A stretch of 32,384 bases of DNA. Origin: Selenomonadaceae bacterium (GTDB lineage Bacteria; Bacillota; Negativicutes; Selenomonadales; Selenomonadaceae). Below, piece after piece: positions 14,344 through 22,697 of this stretch. The stretch covers positions 1 through 32,384 of the forward strand of contig JAEERZ010000001.1 of NCBI GenBank assembly GCA_016286075.1. The letters run 5' to 3'. Positions within the stretch are counted from its first letter, which is position 1; every line of letters begins with the position of its first letter. A program made the position numbers and the translations under genes. The notes beneath the pieces are model-generated. The model worked only from the letters and a program-made list of their open reading frames with translations. It did no database searches and had not been told where the DNA came from.

Positions 14344-15966
14344 TTATGGCTGTCGGAACAGGTCGCGGTGCGCGTTGATCAGCTCCGCCATCAGCATTTT
14401 GCCCGGGATGTCCGGGTGCAGGCCGTCAGTGCCCAGCACCGGATCGAGTTTTGTTTTCGTGTTGTCGTAGAAATACGGCTCTAAATCAATGTAATATTCC
14501 TGTTTTCGGATATACGCGTTGATTTTTGAAAGCTTGCTGCGCCAATCGCCGTAGGTTTCCGTCCGAAAAGCCGTGTAGATGTTTTCCGGGTGGATGGGCA
14601 TCAGCGTCAGGAAAATCGGGCGAATGTCGTTGGCGATACATTTATCCCGAATCGTCGCCAGATCGTTGATGATTTCCTCCGCCGGACGGTCGGAGCGCAA
14701 ATCGTTGGAGCCTGTCATAACGATCAGGTTATACGGATGATAGGGGAGAACGTCTTCCTCAAAACGAAGAGCCGTTTCCTTTGATCTGTCGCCGCTTCGA
14801 CCGAGGTTCAGTGCCGGAAAATCGAGGTATGTCATGTAATCGTATTCGCGATTCGCCGGTGAATAGGAGAGTGCGCCGCCGCCGTGGGTAATGCTGTCGC
14901 CAAAAGCTGCCGCATATGGGCGATTCACGGTTTCCGGGACGTGGAACGTCGCGGTTTCCGAATAGCGTCCGATGGTATTTCCGTTTGCGTCGATGGCGCG
15001 TACGCGCCAATAATAATCTCCCGGATCGGAACGGGAATATTCGTCGTAGCAGCTGAAGGAATCGTCTGCAATATGGTACCATTCGCGGTCGGGCGGCGGC
15101 GTTTTATCGTATTTTGCATCCGGGGGCGAATAGAGAAGCTCGACTTCGTAGCGAATGATGCCGTTCAGCGGAATCCATTGATAGACCGGATAAAGCAGCG
15201 GATAGTTGTCCGGCATGTCCATGAAGGTATTGATTAAAGGCGCGTCGGGAATAGGCGTCGACGGGTTGATGATGATTTTTTCGGTTTCAGAAAATTCTCC
15301 GATGGGCTTCTTTTCCAACGTCAGGGCTCGAACGCGCCAATAGAGTTCCTGTCGGTTTTTCCAGTCCGTGAGGTCGGCTTGCCACCCGTTCGTATAGACG
15401 CGCTGGGTGCTGAACAGATGATTTTTGTTCGAGAGCGCGACGCCGCCTTCCTTTTCCGGCGGCGCGGAGAGAATCTCCACTTCATAGCAGACGGCTCCGG
15501 GAACCGGATGCCAAGCGAAAAAAGGTTTAAGACTCGCCGGGGCGTCCTCCGTGTACTTCAGGATGATATCCGGCTTGTAAGGTTGGGCATAAGCCGGGTG
15601 GACAGTTGGCGTAAGGGAACCGGCAAGCTTGCCGAATATGCCGTAGGCCGATATTTGGTAAAACATCGGAACGGAGGTGGGAGGAACCTGAAAAGTCGCT
15701 TCTTTCGTTGAGCCTGAAGCGATGCGGCGAAGTTTCGGAACGCCGTTCGTCAGCCGCCCGGTGGTTTCAAAAAAACAATCGACTTCGTAACGACAGGGAT
15801 AAGGCAGCGAGTTCCAGTGCATTGTCACGGAGCCGTTGCGGTCTTCCGTGAAATACACGTCGAAATTGGCGTCAGCCAGCGGAAGCAGACCCGTGCGTTC
15901 CGTCAGGTAGAGCCAAATCGTTGAAAATCCCCCGATTAATAGTACGAAAAGAACAAATTTCTTCAT
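14344..15966 (-). CDS. Membrane-anchored/secreted SGNH (GDSL) hydrolase with fibronectin III-like repeats
   Basis: A 540-residue exported protein. Residues 1-20 form a signal peptide or anchor (KKFVLFVLLIGGFSTIWLYL). Then come three fibronectin-III-like segments, each with a YEV strand (RYEVDCFFE, CYEVEILSAPPE, RYEVELLYSPPD) and, in two, a YWRVRA strand. The C-terminal third is an SGNH hydrolase: S358 in AAFGDSITHGGG (block I), LNLGRSGDRS (block II), MTGSNDL (block III), and D514/H517 in GTDGLHP (block V). The catalytic set is complete. It is probably an esterase acting on cell-surface or environmental carbohydrate esters; the substrate is unknown. The ATG at 15966 is preferred because it starts the hydrophobic segment and has GGGAGC upstream; the ORF continues to 16026 without a site. 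Confidence 0.85.
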   Translation of the reverse strand: MKKFVLFVLLIGGFSTIWLYLTERTGLLPLADANFDVYFTEDRNGSVTMHWNSLPYPCRYEVDCFFETTGRLTNGVPKLRRIASGSTKEATFQVPPTSVPMFYQISAYGIFGKLAGSLTPTVHPAYAQPYKPDIILKYTEDAPASLKPFFAWHPVPGAVCYEVEILSAPPEKEGGVALSNKNHLFSTQRVYTNGWQADLTDWKNRQELYWRVRALTLEKKPIGEFSETEKIIINPSTPIPDAPLINTFMDMPDNYPLLYPVYQWIPLNGIIRYEVELLYSPPDAKYDKTPPPDREWYHIADDSFSCYDEYSRSDPGDYYWRVRAIDANGNTIGRYSETATFHVPETVNRPYAAAFGDSITHGGGALSYSPANREYDYMTYLDFPALNLGRSGDRSKETALRFEEDVLPYHPYNLIVMTGSNDLRSDRPAEEIINDLATIRDKCIANDIRPIFLTLMPIHPENIYTAFRTETYGDWRSKLSKINAYIRKQEYYIDLEPYFYDNTKTKLDPVLGTDGLHPDIPGKMLMAELINAHRDLFRQP

Positions 15967-16012
15967 ATCTGCTCCCAAAGAAAACGCTGAAATATTAGAA
16001 TGGTATCTATAA

Positions 16013-16041
16013 ATAATATTACACATCTAAGGGATTGTAAA
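16013..16041 (-). promoter_or_regulatory. Putative promoter of the SGNH hydrolase gene
   Basis: On the minus strand TTTACA (16041-16036) and TATTAT (16018-16013) are separated by 17 bases. They lie in the gap between the LysE-type gene and the hydrolase, about 47 bases before the chosen ATG. Confidence 0.6.
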
Positions 16042-16059
16042 GAAAAGGATGAGGCGGTT

Positions 16060-16677
16060 CTAAAAAAGCAGAAGCAGGGCAATGCCGAGCAGCACAACGC
16101 CTTGGGCGATGTTTAAAGCGCGGCCGATTCCTTTTTTTCGGAATAAAATTCGGCGAAGACGTCCGGCGCAGACGGCGACGGCGGAAAAAATCAAGAAGGC
16201 TTGTACGGCGAACAGGAAGCCAAGCAAGGCAATCTGTTTTCCGGCGTTTCCGTCCTCTGTCGATACGAACTGCGGCAGGAAGGCAAGAAAGAAGAGAAGC
16301 ACTTTCGGATTCAGCACGTTCATCAAAACGCCGCGCCGATAGAGGGAGAGAAGATTTTTCGACGCGTCGTCCGTGCTGCCGATGCGGAGCTCGCTTTTGT
16401 CACGGAACGCGCCCCAAGCGAGATAGAGGAGATAGACGGCGCCGCCGTATTTGAGGGCGGAAAGCGCGGCGGGGGAGCTTTGGATCAGCGCCGCCACGCC
16501 GAAGATGACGAGACCGGTGTGGAAGACGACGCCGCTGGAAAGGCCTCCCGCCAGCGCGACGCCGCTTTTCGCGCCGTCGGACAGACTTTTCGCCAGCAAG
16601 TACATGACGTCCGGTCCCGGCGCAAGGGTAAGCAGCGCGGAAGTCAGCAAAAAATAAGAAAGCGTTGCCGTGTTCAT
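16060..16677 (-). CDS. LysE/RhtB family amino-acid exporter
   Basis: A 205-residue inner-membrane protein of the LysE/RhtB superfamily, which exports amino acids or related metabolites driven by the proton gradient. It shows the family N terminus with LLTLAPGPDVMYLLAKSLSDG (here broken only by normal variation). About six hydrophobic segments follow, with the conserved GVLMNVLNPKVLLFFLAFLPQF at about residues 115-136. The substrate cannot be told from sequence. GGAGA precedes the start on the minus strand. It lies downstream of nadE but is separated from it by a large inverted repeat, so co-transcription is uncertain. Confidence 0.9.
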   Translation of the reverse strand: MNTATLSYFLLTSALLTLAPGPDVMYLLAKSLSDGAKSGVALAGGLSSGVVFHTGLVIFGVAALIQSSPAALSALKYGGAVYLLYLAWGAFRDKSELRIGSTDDASKNLLSLYRRGVLMNVLNPKVLLFFLAFLPQFVSTEDGNAGKQIALLGFLFAVQAFLIFSAVAVCAGRLRRILFRKKGIGRALNIAQGVVLLGIALLLLF

Positions 16678-16730
16678 CCGATGATTTTCTCCAATCCAGA
16701 TCGCAAATTTAATCGGCTGATTTCATATAG

Positions 16731-16793
16731 AAAATTTTTGGAGTAGGAAAGTAGGAAAGTAGGATTTTCCTACTTTCCTACTCCAAAAATTTT
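16731..16793. repeat. 28-bp perfect inverted repeat built on GTAGGAAA units
   Basis: Two 28-base arms (16731-16758 and 16766-16793) are perfect reverse complements around a 7-base spacer. The left arm plus spacer contains three tandem copies of GTAGGA(AA), and the right side two copies of the complement, so two alternative foldings exist. The outer 9 bases of each arm are AAAATTTTT/AAAAATTTT. It lies between the end of nadE and the start of the exporter gene. It may act as a terminator for nadE or be an extragenic palindromic repeat. Confidence 0.75.
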
Positions 16794-16814
16794 GAAAGGC
16801 CGTTTGAGCAGGAT

Positions 16815-18701
16815 TTATAACAATTTTGATTTAAGAGTTTTATATTTTTTCGTGTAATAGGGACCGTTTTGTGATTCCCGATGATCGAAGCCGAAAGCCC
16901 GGCGGCTGACCGCGAGAACCGGCGGAGCCTGGATTCTCTTCGCGACGGCGAGACCGGAAAATTGGTTCCACCAGCGTTCCAGGTCGTCGATGAAGTCTTT
17001 CGCTGTCGGGAAATATTTCGCGACGAGTCCCGGCGCGCAGCCGAGTTCTTTTTCCAACGTCCCTTCGGCATACCATTCGAGAATATCCTGCGGCGTCGCC
17101 TTTTGCCATCGCTCGACGAAAGACCGGAAGAGGTAATCGTGGTATGGGTAGCGCAGAGGGTCGCCCTGCCCCTTGTCCACATTCTGTTGGTCGGAAAGCT
17201 CGGCGCTCGGCACGATGTCGATGGTTTCCTGCGGAATCACTTCTCGCTTGTAAACGGACTCGTTCAGATAGCGGGCGAGATCGTAGACCTGATATTTCCA
17301 AAGGTCGGCCAGCGCAGAGAGGAATCCGCTCTGGTCGCCGTAAAGCGTCGAATAGCCGACTGTGGTTTCCGCTTTATTTGCGTTGCAGGTGAAGCCTCCG
17401 CCGAAGGCCGCCGCCAATCCTGCAAGGACTCGGGCGGAGCGGTCGCGCGCCTGGATGTTTTCCGCCATGAAGGAGGAAACGGACAGCTGCTCCGTCGTGC
17501 CGTCGAAAAGATTTTCAACCGTGGCGCTTTCAAGTTGCCGGATTGTCAGCTCTACCGAAGGCTGAATCGGAATCGTCGCATAACGGCAGCCGAGATTTTC
17601 GGCGAGCCGCCGGGCGAGTCCTTTTGTCGTCTCCGAGTTGTAGACGCTGGGCATGTTGACAAGCAGAAGATTTTCAGGTGGAAGCACGCGCGCGTAAAGA
17701 GCGGCGGCTACGGCGGAGTCAATGCCGCCGGAGGCGCCGACGACGACGCGCTTCATGCCGATGGATTCGAGGAATAAACGCACGCCGTAGGAAAGCGCTC
17801 GGAAAATGTATGCGGCTTCCGGTTCCTCGGCAATCGTAACGGGCTTCCGTTCGGAGAGCGTTTCAAGGTCGAAAACATATATTGCTTCTTCATAGGGGGC
17901 GCCGGAAAGACGCAGGACGCCCCGTGCGTCGTAAGCGGCGTTCGAGCCGTCGAAGGTGTAGACGGTCTTTCCGTTGTTCTGAACGCCGACGTTGTTTACA
18001 TAGAAGAGCGGCGCGCCGGCTTCGGCGGCGAGGCGAGAAAAAACGCGATGTCGTTTGGCGTTTTTGCCAAGAGTATACGGCGACGAGGAAATGTTGACGA
18101 AAAAGTCCGGGCGATCCTTTTCTCGAAGAATTTTCATCGGTGAAAGCCCGTAGTCGTCGCTCCAGCCGTCCTCGCAAAGCAGACAGCCAAAGGCGTATTC
18201 CCTGTCGTGTACGGAAAGGCGCACGGGAGAAATCAGATTCTCCGTTGCGACGCCGAGCTCTTTCGCCAGCTTTTGCAGGCTGAAGAAATGCCGCGTGTCG
18301 TCAAATTCCCGGTAGTTTGGCATCAGCGTCTTGACGGCGAACGGGTAGGGCATGGCGTCTGGCGCGACGAGACGTCCGTCCTGCGCGGTGAAAAACGCGT
18401 TGTATTTGCGGACGCGTCCGTCGTTGTTCTTTTTTGTCCAATCGACGGCGACGTTGCCGAATATGACCGCGACTTCTTTCGACGCCGCTATAATTTCTCT
18501 GCCGCATTCTTCGCAATCTTCGAGGAACGACGTCTGCTCCCATGTGTCTCCCAAAAGATAGCCGGAAATCGCCATTTCCGGGAACACGACGAGGTCGGCA
18601 TCCTGTTGTTTTGCCTTGGTTATCATCCGGAGCATCGTTTCCGTGTTGCGAGAGGGATGGCCGGGAATGACGCGCATTTGGGCCAGTGCGATTCGAAGCA
18701 T
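16815..18701 (-). CDS. nadE: Glutamine-dependent NAD+ synthetase
   Basis: NadE converts nicotinic acid adenine dinucleotide to NAD+, using glutamine as amide donor. The 628-residue protein has an N-terminal nitrilase-type glutaminase domain with the triad E42 (VVFPEMAIS), K124 (VKTLMPNYREF) and C176 (CLLCEDGWSDD). The C-terminal synthetase domain begins near residue 300 with the ATP-binding P-loop VGASGGIDSAVAA, then NANKAETTVGYSTLYGD and a DLWKYQVYDLARYLN segment. Both domains look complete. The start has an AGAAGGG about 9 bases upstream. It is divergent from ybaK, with about 80 bases between them. It is followed downstream by the inverted repeat at 16731-16793. Confidence 0.95.
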   Translation of the reverse strand: MLRIALAQMRVIPGHPSRNTETMLRMITKAKQQDADLVVFPEMAISGYLLGDTWEQTSFLEDCEECGREIIAASKEVAVIFGNVAVDWTKKNNDGRVRKYNAFFTAQDGRLVAPDAMPYPFAVKTLMPNYREFDDTRHFFSLQKLAKELGVATENLISPVRLSVHDREYAFGCLLCEDGWSDDYGLSPMKILREKDRPDFFVNISSSPYTLGKNAKRHRVFSRLAAEAGAPLFYVNNVGVQNNGKTVYTFDGSNAAYDARGVLRLSGAPYEEAIYVFDLETLSERKPVTIAEEPEAAYIFRALSYGVRLFLESIGMKRVVVGASGGIDSAVAAALYARVLPPENLLLVNMPSVYNSETTKGLARRLAENLGCRYATIPIQPSVELTIRQLESATVENLFDGTTEQLSVSSFMAENIQARDRSARVLAGLAAAFGGGFTCNANKAETTVGYSTLYGDQSGFLSALADLWKYQVYDLARYLNESVYKREVIPQETIDIVPSAELSDQQNVDKGQGDPLRYPYHDYLFRSFVERWQKATPQDILEWYAEGTLEKELGCAPGLVAKYFPTAKDFIDDLERWWNQFSGLAVAKRIQAPPVLAVSRRAFGFDHRESQNGPYYTKKYKTLKSKLL

Positions 18702-18735
18702 GGCAAAGCCCTTCTTTCATAAGATTGTGGTTTTG

Positions 18736-18744
18736 TGATATAAT
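18736..18744 (+). promoter_or_regulatory. Extended -10 promoter for ybaK
   Basis: A consensus TATAAT (18739-18744) is preceded by TGA, an extended -10. The corresponding -35 is poor (TTCATA at 17 bases). It lies 39 bases before the ybaK ATG in the divergent nadE-ybaK gap. Confidence 0.55.
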
Positions 18745-18782
18745 ACAATATTGTGAAGCAACAAAAGAAATGAGTGCGTAGT

Positions 18783-19277
18783 ATGGCGAAAAAGAAAAGC
18801 GGCGCGAAAACCAACGCGGCGCGTATTCTCGACGGGCTTGGCATAGCCTATGAGTTGAAGGAATATCCCGTCGATCCGAATGACCTTGGCGCGGTGCATG
18901 TTGCCGAAATGGTCGGTATGCCTGTCGAGCAGGTTTTCAAGACGTTGGTTGCGCGCGGAGACAAGACCGGCGTGCTGATGGCGTGCATACCTGGCGACGG
19001 CGAGTTGGACCTGAAAGAGCTCGCGGCGGTCTCCGGCAACAAGCGCGTCGAAATGGTGCATCTGAACGAGGTGCTGGGATTGACCGGTTATGTGCGCGGC
19101 GGATGTTCTCCATTGGGCGCGAAAAAAACCTATCCCGTTTATCTCGACGTCAGCGCGGAAAAACAATCGACGATCTCGATCAGCGCGGGAAAACGCGGCG
19201 AACAGATCGTACTCGCGCCCGCCGACCTGATTCGCGCGGCGAACGCGACGGTGGCAAAATTGAATCGCCATACGTAG
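18783..19277 (+). CDS. ybaK: Cys-tRNA(Pro)/Cys-tRNA(Cys) deacylase YbaK
   Basis: A 164-residue trans-editing factor that hydrolyses cysteine mischarged on tRNA-Pro by prolyl-tRNA synthetase. It matches the YbaK/EbsC family: TNAARILDGLGIAYEL, GMPVEQVFKTLVARGD with K53 in the position of the essential lysine, VSGNKRVEM and GYVRGGCSPLGAKKTYPVYLD. The ATG at 18783 is used; an in-frame GTG lies 9 bases upstream. Neither has a good Shine-Dalgarno, consistent with a short leader from the promoter at 18736-18744. It is followed by thrC after 69 bases. Confidence 0.93.
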   Translation: MAKKKSGAKTNAARILDGLGIAYELKEYPVDPNDLGAVHVAEMVGMPVEQVFKTLVARGDKTGVLMACIPGDGELDLKELAAVSGNKRVEMVHLNEVLGLTGYVRGGCSPLGAKKTYPVYLDVSAEKQSTISISAGKRGEQIVLAPADLIRAANATVAKLNRHT

Positions 19278-19346
19278 TTTATTGTAACATATTCTGGACG
19301 GAACGAAAAACAATCATTTGATATATAAAGGAAGAGGGAAAGGAAG

Positions 19347-20837
19347 ATGGGAATGAAGTATGTGAGCACGCGGGGGAAGGCCGCGACAGTCGATTCGGCG
19401 CAGGCGATCCTGCAAGGAATCGCGGAGGACGGAGGGCTTTTCGTGCCGACGGAGATTCCGAAGGCTGACGCGAACTTCTTGCAGGAGCTGGTTGGGCTTT
19501 CTTACGCGGAACGGGCGAAAAAAATCCTCGGGCTGTTCCTGACCGACTATACGGACGAGGAGATTGCCCGGTCTATCGAGGGCGCTTACGGCGGAGGAAA
19601 ATTTGACGACGCGGCGGTAGCCCCGGTCAAAAGCGTTGGGGACGTGTCGGTGCTGGAGCTTTGGCACGGCCCGACCAGTGCGTTCAAGGACATGGCGCTC
19701 CAGCTTTTGCCCCGCCTTCTGTCGGAAGCGCTGAAAAAGACGGGGGAGACGAAAGAGACGCTGATTCTCGTCGCGACTTCCGGCGACACGGGGAAAGCGG
19801 CGCTGGCCGGTTTCGCTGACGTGCCGCAGACGAAGATCATGGTCTTTTATCCCGACGGCGGCGTCAGCGATATGCAGCGCCTGCAGATGGTCACGCAGGA
19901 GGGCGGGAACGTCTGCGTCGAGGCGGTCAAGGGAAACTTTGACGACGCGCAGACGGGCGTCAAGGAAATCTTCGGCGACGAGGCCTTTGCCGCGAAGCTC
20001 GACGGGGCGGGCGTTCGTCTTTCCTCGGCGAACTCGATCAACTGGGGACGGCTCGTACCGCAGATCGTTTATTATTTCAGCGCCTATGCCGATCTCGTGA
20101 AGGCCGGGACAATCAAGAACGGCGACCCGATCAATTTCACGGTGCCGACGGGCAACTTTGGAAACATCCTCGCGGGCTTTTACGCGCGCCAGATGGGGCT
20201 TCCGGTCGGGAAGCTCGTTTGCGCGTCGAACCAGAACAACGTGCTGACGGATTTCCTGCAGACGGGTTATTATGACAAGAACCGCGACTTCTTCAGGACG
20301 ATCTCGCCGTCTATGGACATTCTCGTATCGAGCAACGTCGAGAGGATGCTCTACCACATGACCGGCGACCCCAGCGGCGTAAGGGGCTGGATGGAGGCGC
20401 TTGCGACGGAAGGTCGTTACGACGCCGGCGTCGGCATGATCCAGCGGTTCCAGAATTATTTCTGGGCGGGTTGGGCCGACGACGCCAAGACGAAGGAGAC
20501 GATTCGCGAGGTGTTCGAAGCCGAGCGTTATGTTCTCGACACCCATACGGCGGTGGCTTGGAAAGTCGCGCATGAGTATCGGCAGCGCACTCACGACGAG
20601 CGGCCGATGGTGGTCGTATCCACCGCGAGTCCGTATAAATTCAGCGGCAGCGTGCTCGAAGCGCTGGGCGAGGACGCGTCGGGCGACCCGTTCGCATTAC
20701 TCGACAGGCTCGAGAAAAAGAGCGGCACCGCCGCGCCGAAAGGGCTGGCCTCGTTGAAGGGAGCAAAGGCGCTCCACGAGGGAAGCTGCGAAAAAGACAA
20801 GATGAGGGATGCAGTACTCGCGTTCGCGGAAAAATAA
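19347..20837 (+). CDS. thrC: Threonine synthase
   Basis: PLP enzyme that converts O-phosphohomoserine to threonine. The 496-residue length fits the longer class found in E. coli and fungi. Typical motifs are YVSTRG at the N terminus, WHGPTSAFKDMALQLLP with the PLP lysine K114, ATSGDTGKAALAGF, SANSINWGRLVPQIVYYF and VPTGNFGNILAGFYA. A second ATG at 19353 would give the classic start MKYVSTRG, and AAGGAAG is well spaced to it, so the true start may be two codons later. No T-box or other leader is seen in the short gap after ybaK, and no clear terminator follows. Confidence 0.95.
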   Translation: MGMKYVSTRGKAATVDSAQAILQGIAEDGGLFVPTEIPKADANFLQELVGLSYAERAKKILGLFLTDYTDEEIARSIEGAYGGGKFDDAAVAPVKSVGDVSVLELWHGPTSAFKDMALQLLPRLLSEALKKTGETKETLILVATSGDTGKAALAGFADVPQTKIMVFYPDGGVSDMQRLQMVTQEGGNVCVEAVKGNFDDAQTGVKEIFGDEAFAAKLDGAGVRLSSANSINWGRLVPQIVYYFSAYADLVKAGTIKNGDPINFTVPTGNFGNILAGFYARQMGLPVGKLVCASNQNNVLTDFLQTGYYDKNRDFFRTISPSMDILVSSNVERMLYHMTGDPSGVRGWMEALATEGRYDAGVGMIQRFQNYFWAGWADDAKTKETIREVFEAERYVLDTHTAVAWKVAHEYRQRTHDERPMVVVSTASPYKFSGSVLEALGEDASGDPFALLDRLEKKSGTAAPKGLASLKGAKALHEGSCEKDKMRDAVLAFAEK

Positions 20838-20858
20838 AAGTTGGTTTTCTTTAGATTG

Positions 20859-20886
20859 TTGGCAGGATTTTTCCTTTCGGTATAGA
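20859..20886 (+). promoter_or_regulatory. Putative promoter of pckA
   Basis: TTGGCA (20859-20864) and TATAGA (20881-20886) are 16 bases apart, about 65 bases before the pckA start. Consensus only. Confidence 0.5.
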
Positions 20887-20951
20887 AAGATAATAATGTT
20901 AAGAGTGTTCCCTTCGGGGCGTTGAATTTATAAAAAGGAGAGGTAAAAAGC

Positions 20952-22556
20952 ATGGCTGACATTGATTTGAAACAGTACGGCATCACTGGAGCAACGGAGG
21001 TCGTACACAATCCTTCCTATGAATATCTGTTCGACGAGGAAATGAAGCCGGAGCTGACGGGTTACGACAAAGGGCAGCTCACGGAACTCGACGCGGTCAA
21101 CGTCATGACGGGCGAATTCACGGGTCGTTCGCCGAAGGACAAGTTCCTGGTGGTGGACGAGAACTCCAAGGATACGGTCTGGTGGACTTCCGAGGCTTAT
21201 CCGAACGACAACCACCCCGCCACGAAGGAGACGTGGGAGGCGGTCAAGAAGCTGGCGCAGGAGGAGCTTTCCAATAAGAAGCTTTATGTGGTCGACGCAT
21301 TCTGCGGCGCGAACAAGGACACGCGTATGGCGGTTCGCTTCATTATGGAAGTGGCATGGCAGGCGCATTTCATTCGTAATATGTTCATCAAGCCGACGGA
21401 CGAGGAACTGAAGAATTTCAAGCCCGACTTCGTGGTCTATAACGCGTCGAAAGCGAAGGTCAAGAATTTCAAGGAGTTGGGGCTGAACTCGGAGACGGCT
21501 GTGGTGTTCAACATCACGAGCCGCGAGCAGGTCATCATCAATACATGGTACGGCGGCGAGATGAAGAAGGGCATGTTCTCGATGATGAACTATTATCTGC
21601 CGCTGAAGGGCATCGCCGCCATGCATTGCTCGGCGAATACCGATATGAAAGGCGAGAACACGGCGATTTTCTTCGGCCTGTCCGGCACGGGCAAGACGAC
21701 GCTGTCCACCGACCCGAAGCGCCTCCTGATCGGCGACGATGAGCACGGCTGGGACGACAAAGGCGTGTTCAATTTCGAGGGCGGTTGCTACGCGAAGGTC
21801 ATCAACCTTGACAAGGATTCGGAGCCGGACATTTACAACGCCATCAAGCGCAACGCGCTTCTTGAGAACGTCACGGTCGATAAGAACGGCAAGATCGATT
21901 TCGGTGACAAGAGCGTGACGGAGAACACCCGTGTTTCCTATCCGATCGACCATATCAAGAACATCGTGAAGCCGATTTCCGCCGCTCCCGCAGCGAAGAG
22001 CGTGATCTTCCTGTCGGCGGACGCTTTCGGCGTGCTGCCGCCGGTCTCGATCCTGACGCCGGAGCAGACAAAGTACTACTTCCTGTCGGGCTTCACCGCG
22101 AAGCTGGCTGGCACCGAGCGCGGCATTACCGAGCCGACGCCGACTTTCTCGGCGTGCTTCGGGCAGGCGTTCCTCGAACTGCATCCGACGAAATACGGGC
22201 AGGAACTGGTGAAGAAGATGGAAAAGAGCGGCGCGAAGGCGTATCTCGTCAACACGGGATGGAACGGCTCCGGCAAGCGTATTTCCATTAAAGACACCCG
22301 CGGCATCATCGACGCGATTCTCGGCGGCGCGATCAAGACGGCTCCGACGAAGAAAATCCCGATGTTCAATCTCGAGGTGCCGACGGAGCTGACCGGCGTC
22401 GACCCGAAGATTCTCGATCCGCGCGACACCTATAAGGACGTCTCCGAGTGGGAGAAGAAGGCGAAGGATCTCGCCCAGCGTTTCATCAAGAATTTCAAGA
22501 AGTACGAGACGAACGACGAGGGCAAGGCGCTGGTCGCAGCGGGCCCGCAGCTTTGA
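20952..22556 (+). CDS. pckA: Phosphoenolpyruvate carboxykinase (ATP)
   Basis: Interconverts oxaloacetate + ATP and PEP + CO2 + ADP. In fermentative anaerobes it often works in the carboxylating direction, toward succinate or propionate; which direction applies here is inference. The 534-residue protein has the N-terminal TGEFTGRSPKDKF segment, the kinase-1a P-loop GLSGTGKTTLSTD (K248), the metal-binding LIGDDEHGW motif, the ENTRVSYPIDHI segment and FLSADAFGVLPPVS. AGGAGAGG precedes the ATG. It has its own promoter-like site and a strong 16-bp stem terminator, so it appears monocistronic. Confidence 0.97.
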   Translation: MADIDLKQYGITGATEVVHNPSYEYLFDEEMKPELTGYDKGQLTELDAVNVMTGEFTGRSPKDKFLVVDENSKDTVWWTSEAYPNDNHPATKETWEAVKKLAQEELSNKKLYVVDAFCGANKDTRMAVRFIMEVAWQAHFIRNMFIKPTDEELKNFKPDFVVYNASKAKVKNFKELGLNSETAVVFNITSREQVIINTWYGGEMKKGMFSMMNYYLPLKGIAAMHCSANTDMKGENTAIFFGLSGTGKTTLSTDPKRLLIGDDEHGWDDKGVFNFEGGCYAKVINLDKDSEPDIYNAIKRNALLENVTVDKNGKIDFGDKSVTENTRVSYPIDHIKNIVKPISAAPAAKSVIFLSADAFGVLPPVSILTPEQTKYYFLSGFTAKLAGTERGITEPTPTFSACFGQAFLELHPTKYGQELVKKMEKSGAKAYLVNTGWNGSGKRISIKDTRGIIDAILGGAIKTAPTKKIPMFNLEVPTELTGVDPKILDPRDTYKDVSEWEKKAKDLAQRFIKNFKKYETNDEGKALVAAGPQL

Positions 22557-22572
22557 TGAATTGAGGATAATC

Positions 22573-22608
22573 TAAGAAAAGACAGGCGTTTGCGCCTGTC
22601 TTTTCTTA
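22573..22608. terminator. Intrinsic terminator after pckA
   Basis: A 16-bp perfect stem (22573-22588 with 22593-22608) has the loop TTTG. The core GACAGGCG/CGCCTGTC is flanked by AAGAAAA and TTTTCTT, so the T-run works as terminator tail on the plus strand and by symmetry could also work on the minus strand. Confidence 0.85.
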
Positions 22609-22616
22609 TGGTGGAA

Positions 22617-22645
22617 TTTATAGCCAGTCTGTGATAAAATATTAT
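22617..22645 (+). promoter_or_regulatory. Putative promoter of the glucosaminidase gene
   Basis: TTTATA (22617-22622) and TATTAT (22640-22645) are 17 bases apart. An overlapping alternative is an extended -10, TGTGATAAAAT, at 22630-22640. Either would start transcription about 45-55 bases before the TTG start. Confidence 0.45.
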
Positions 22646-22697
22646 CTGTATGTGCATCTTTCTTTGTTTTTATATGACGAGACGGAGGGGATACAGA

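Noticed and set aside
16731..16793. CRISPR-like or short tandem-repeat array made of GTAGGAAA
   Set aside because: There are only a few 8-base units, no regular spacers and no cas genes. It is better described as an inverted repeat.
19314..20594. 426-codon open frame on the minus strand across thrC
   Set aside because: It is antisense to a full-length threonine synthase and Arg/His-rich. It has no recognisable domain.
20928..22184. 418-codon open frame on the minus strand across pckA
   Set aside because: It is a shadow of PEP carboxykinase. It has no credible family content.
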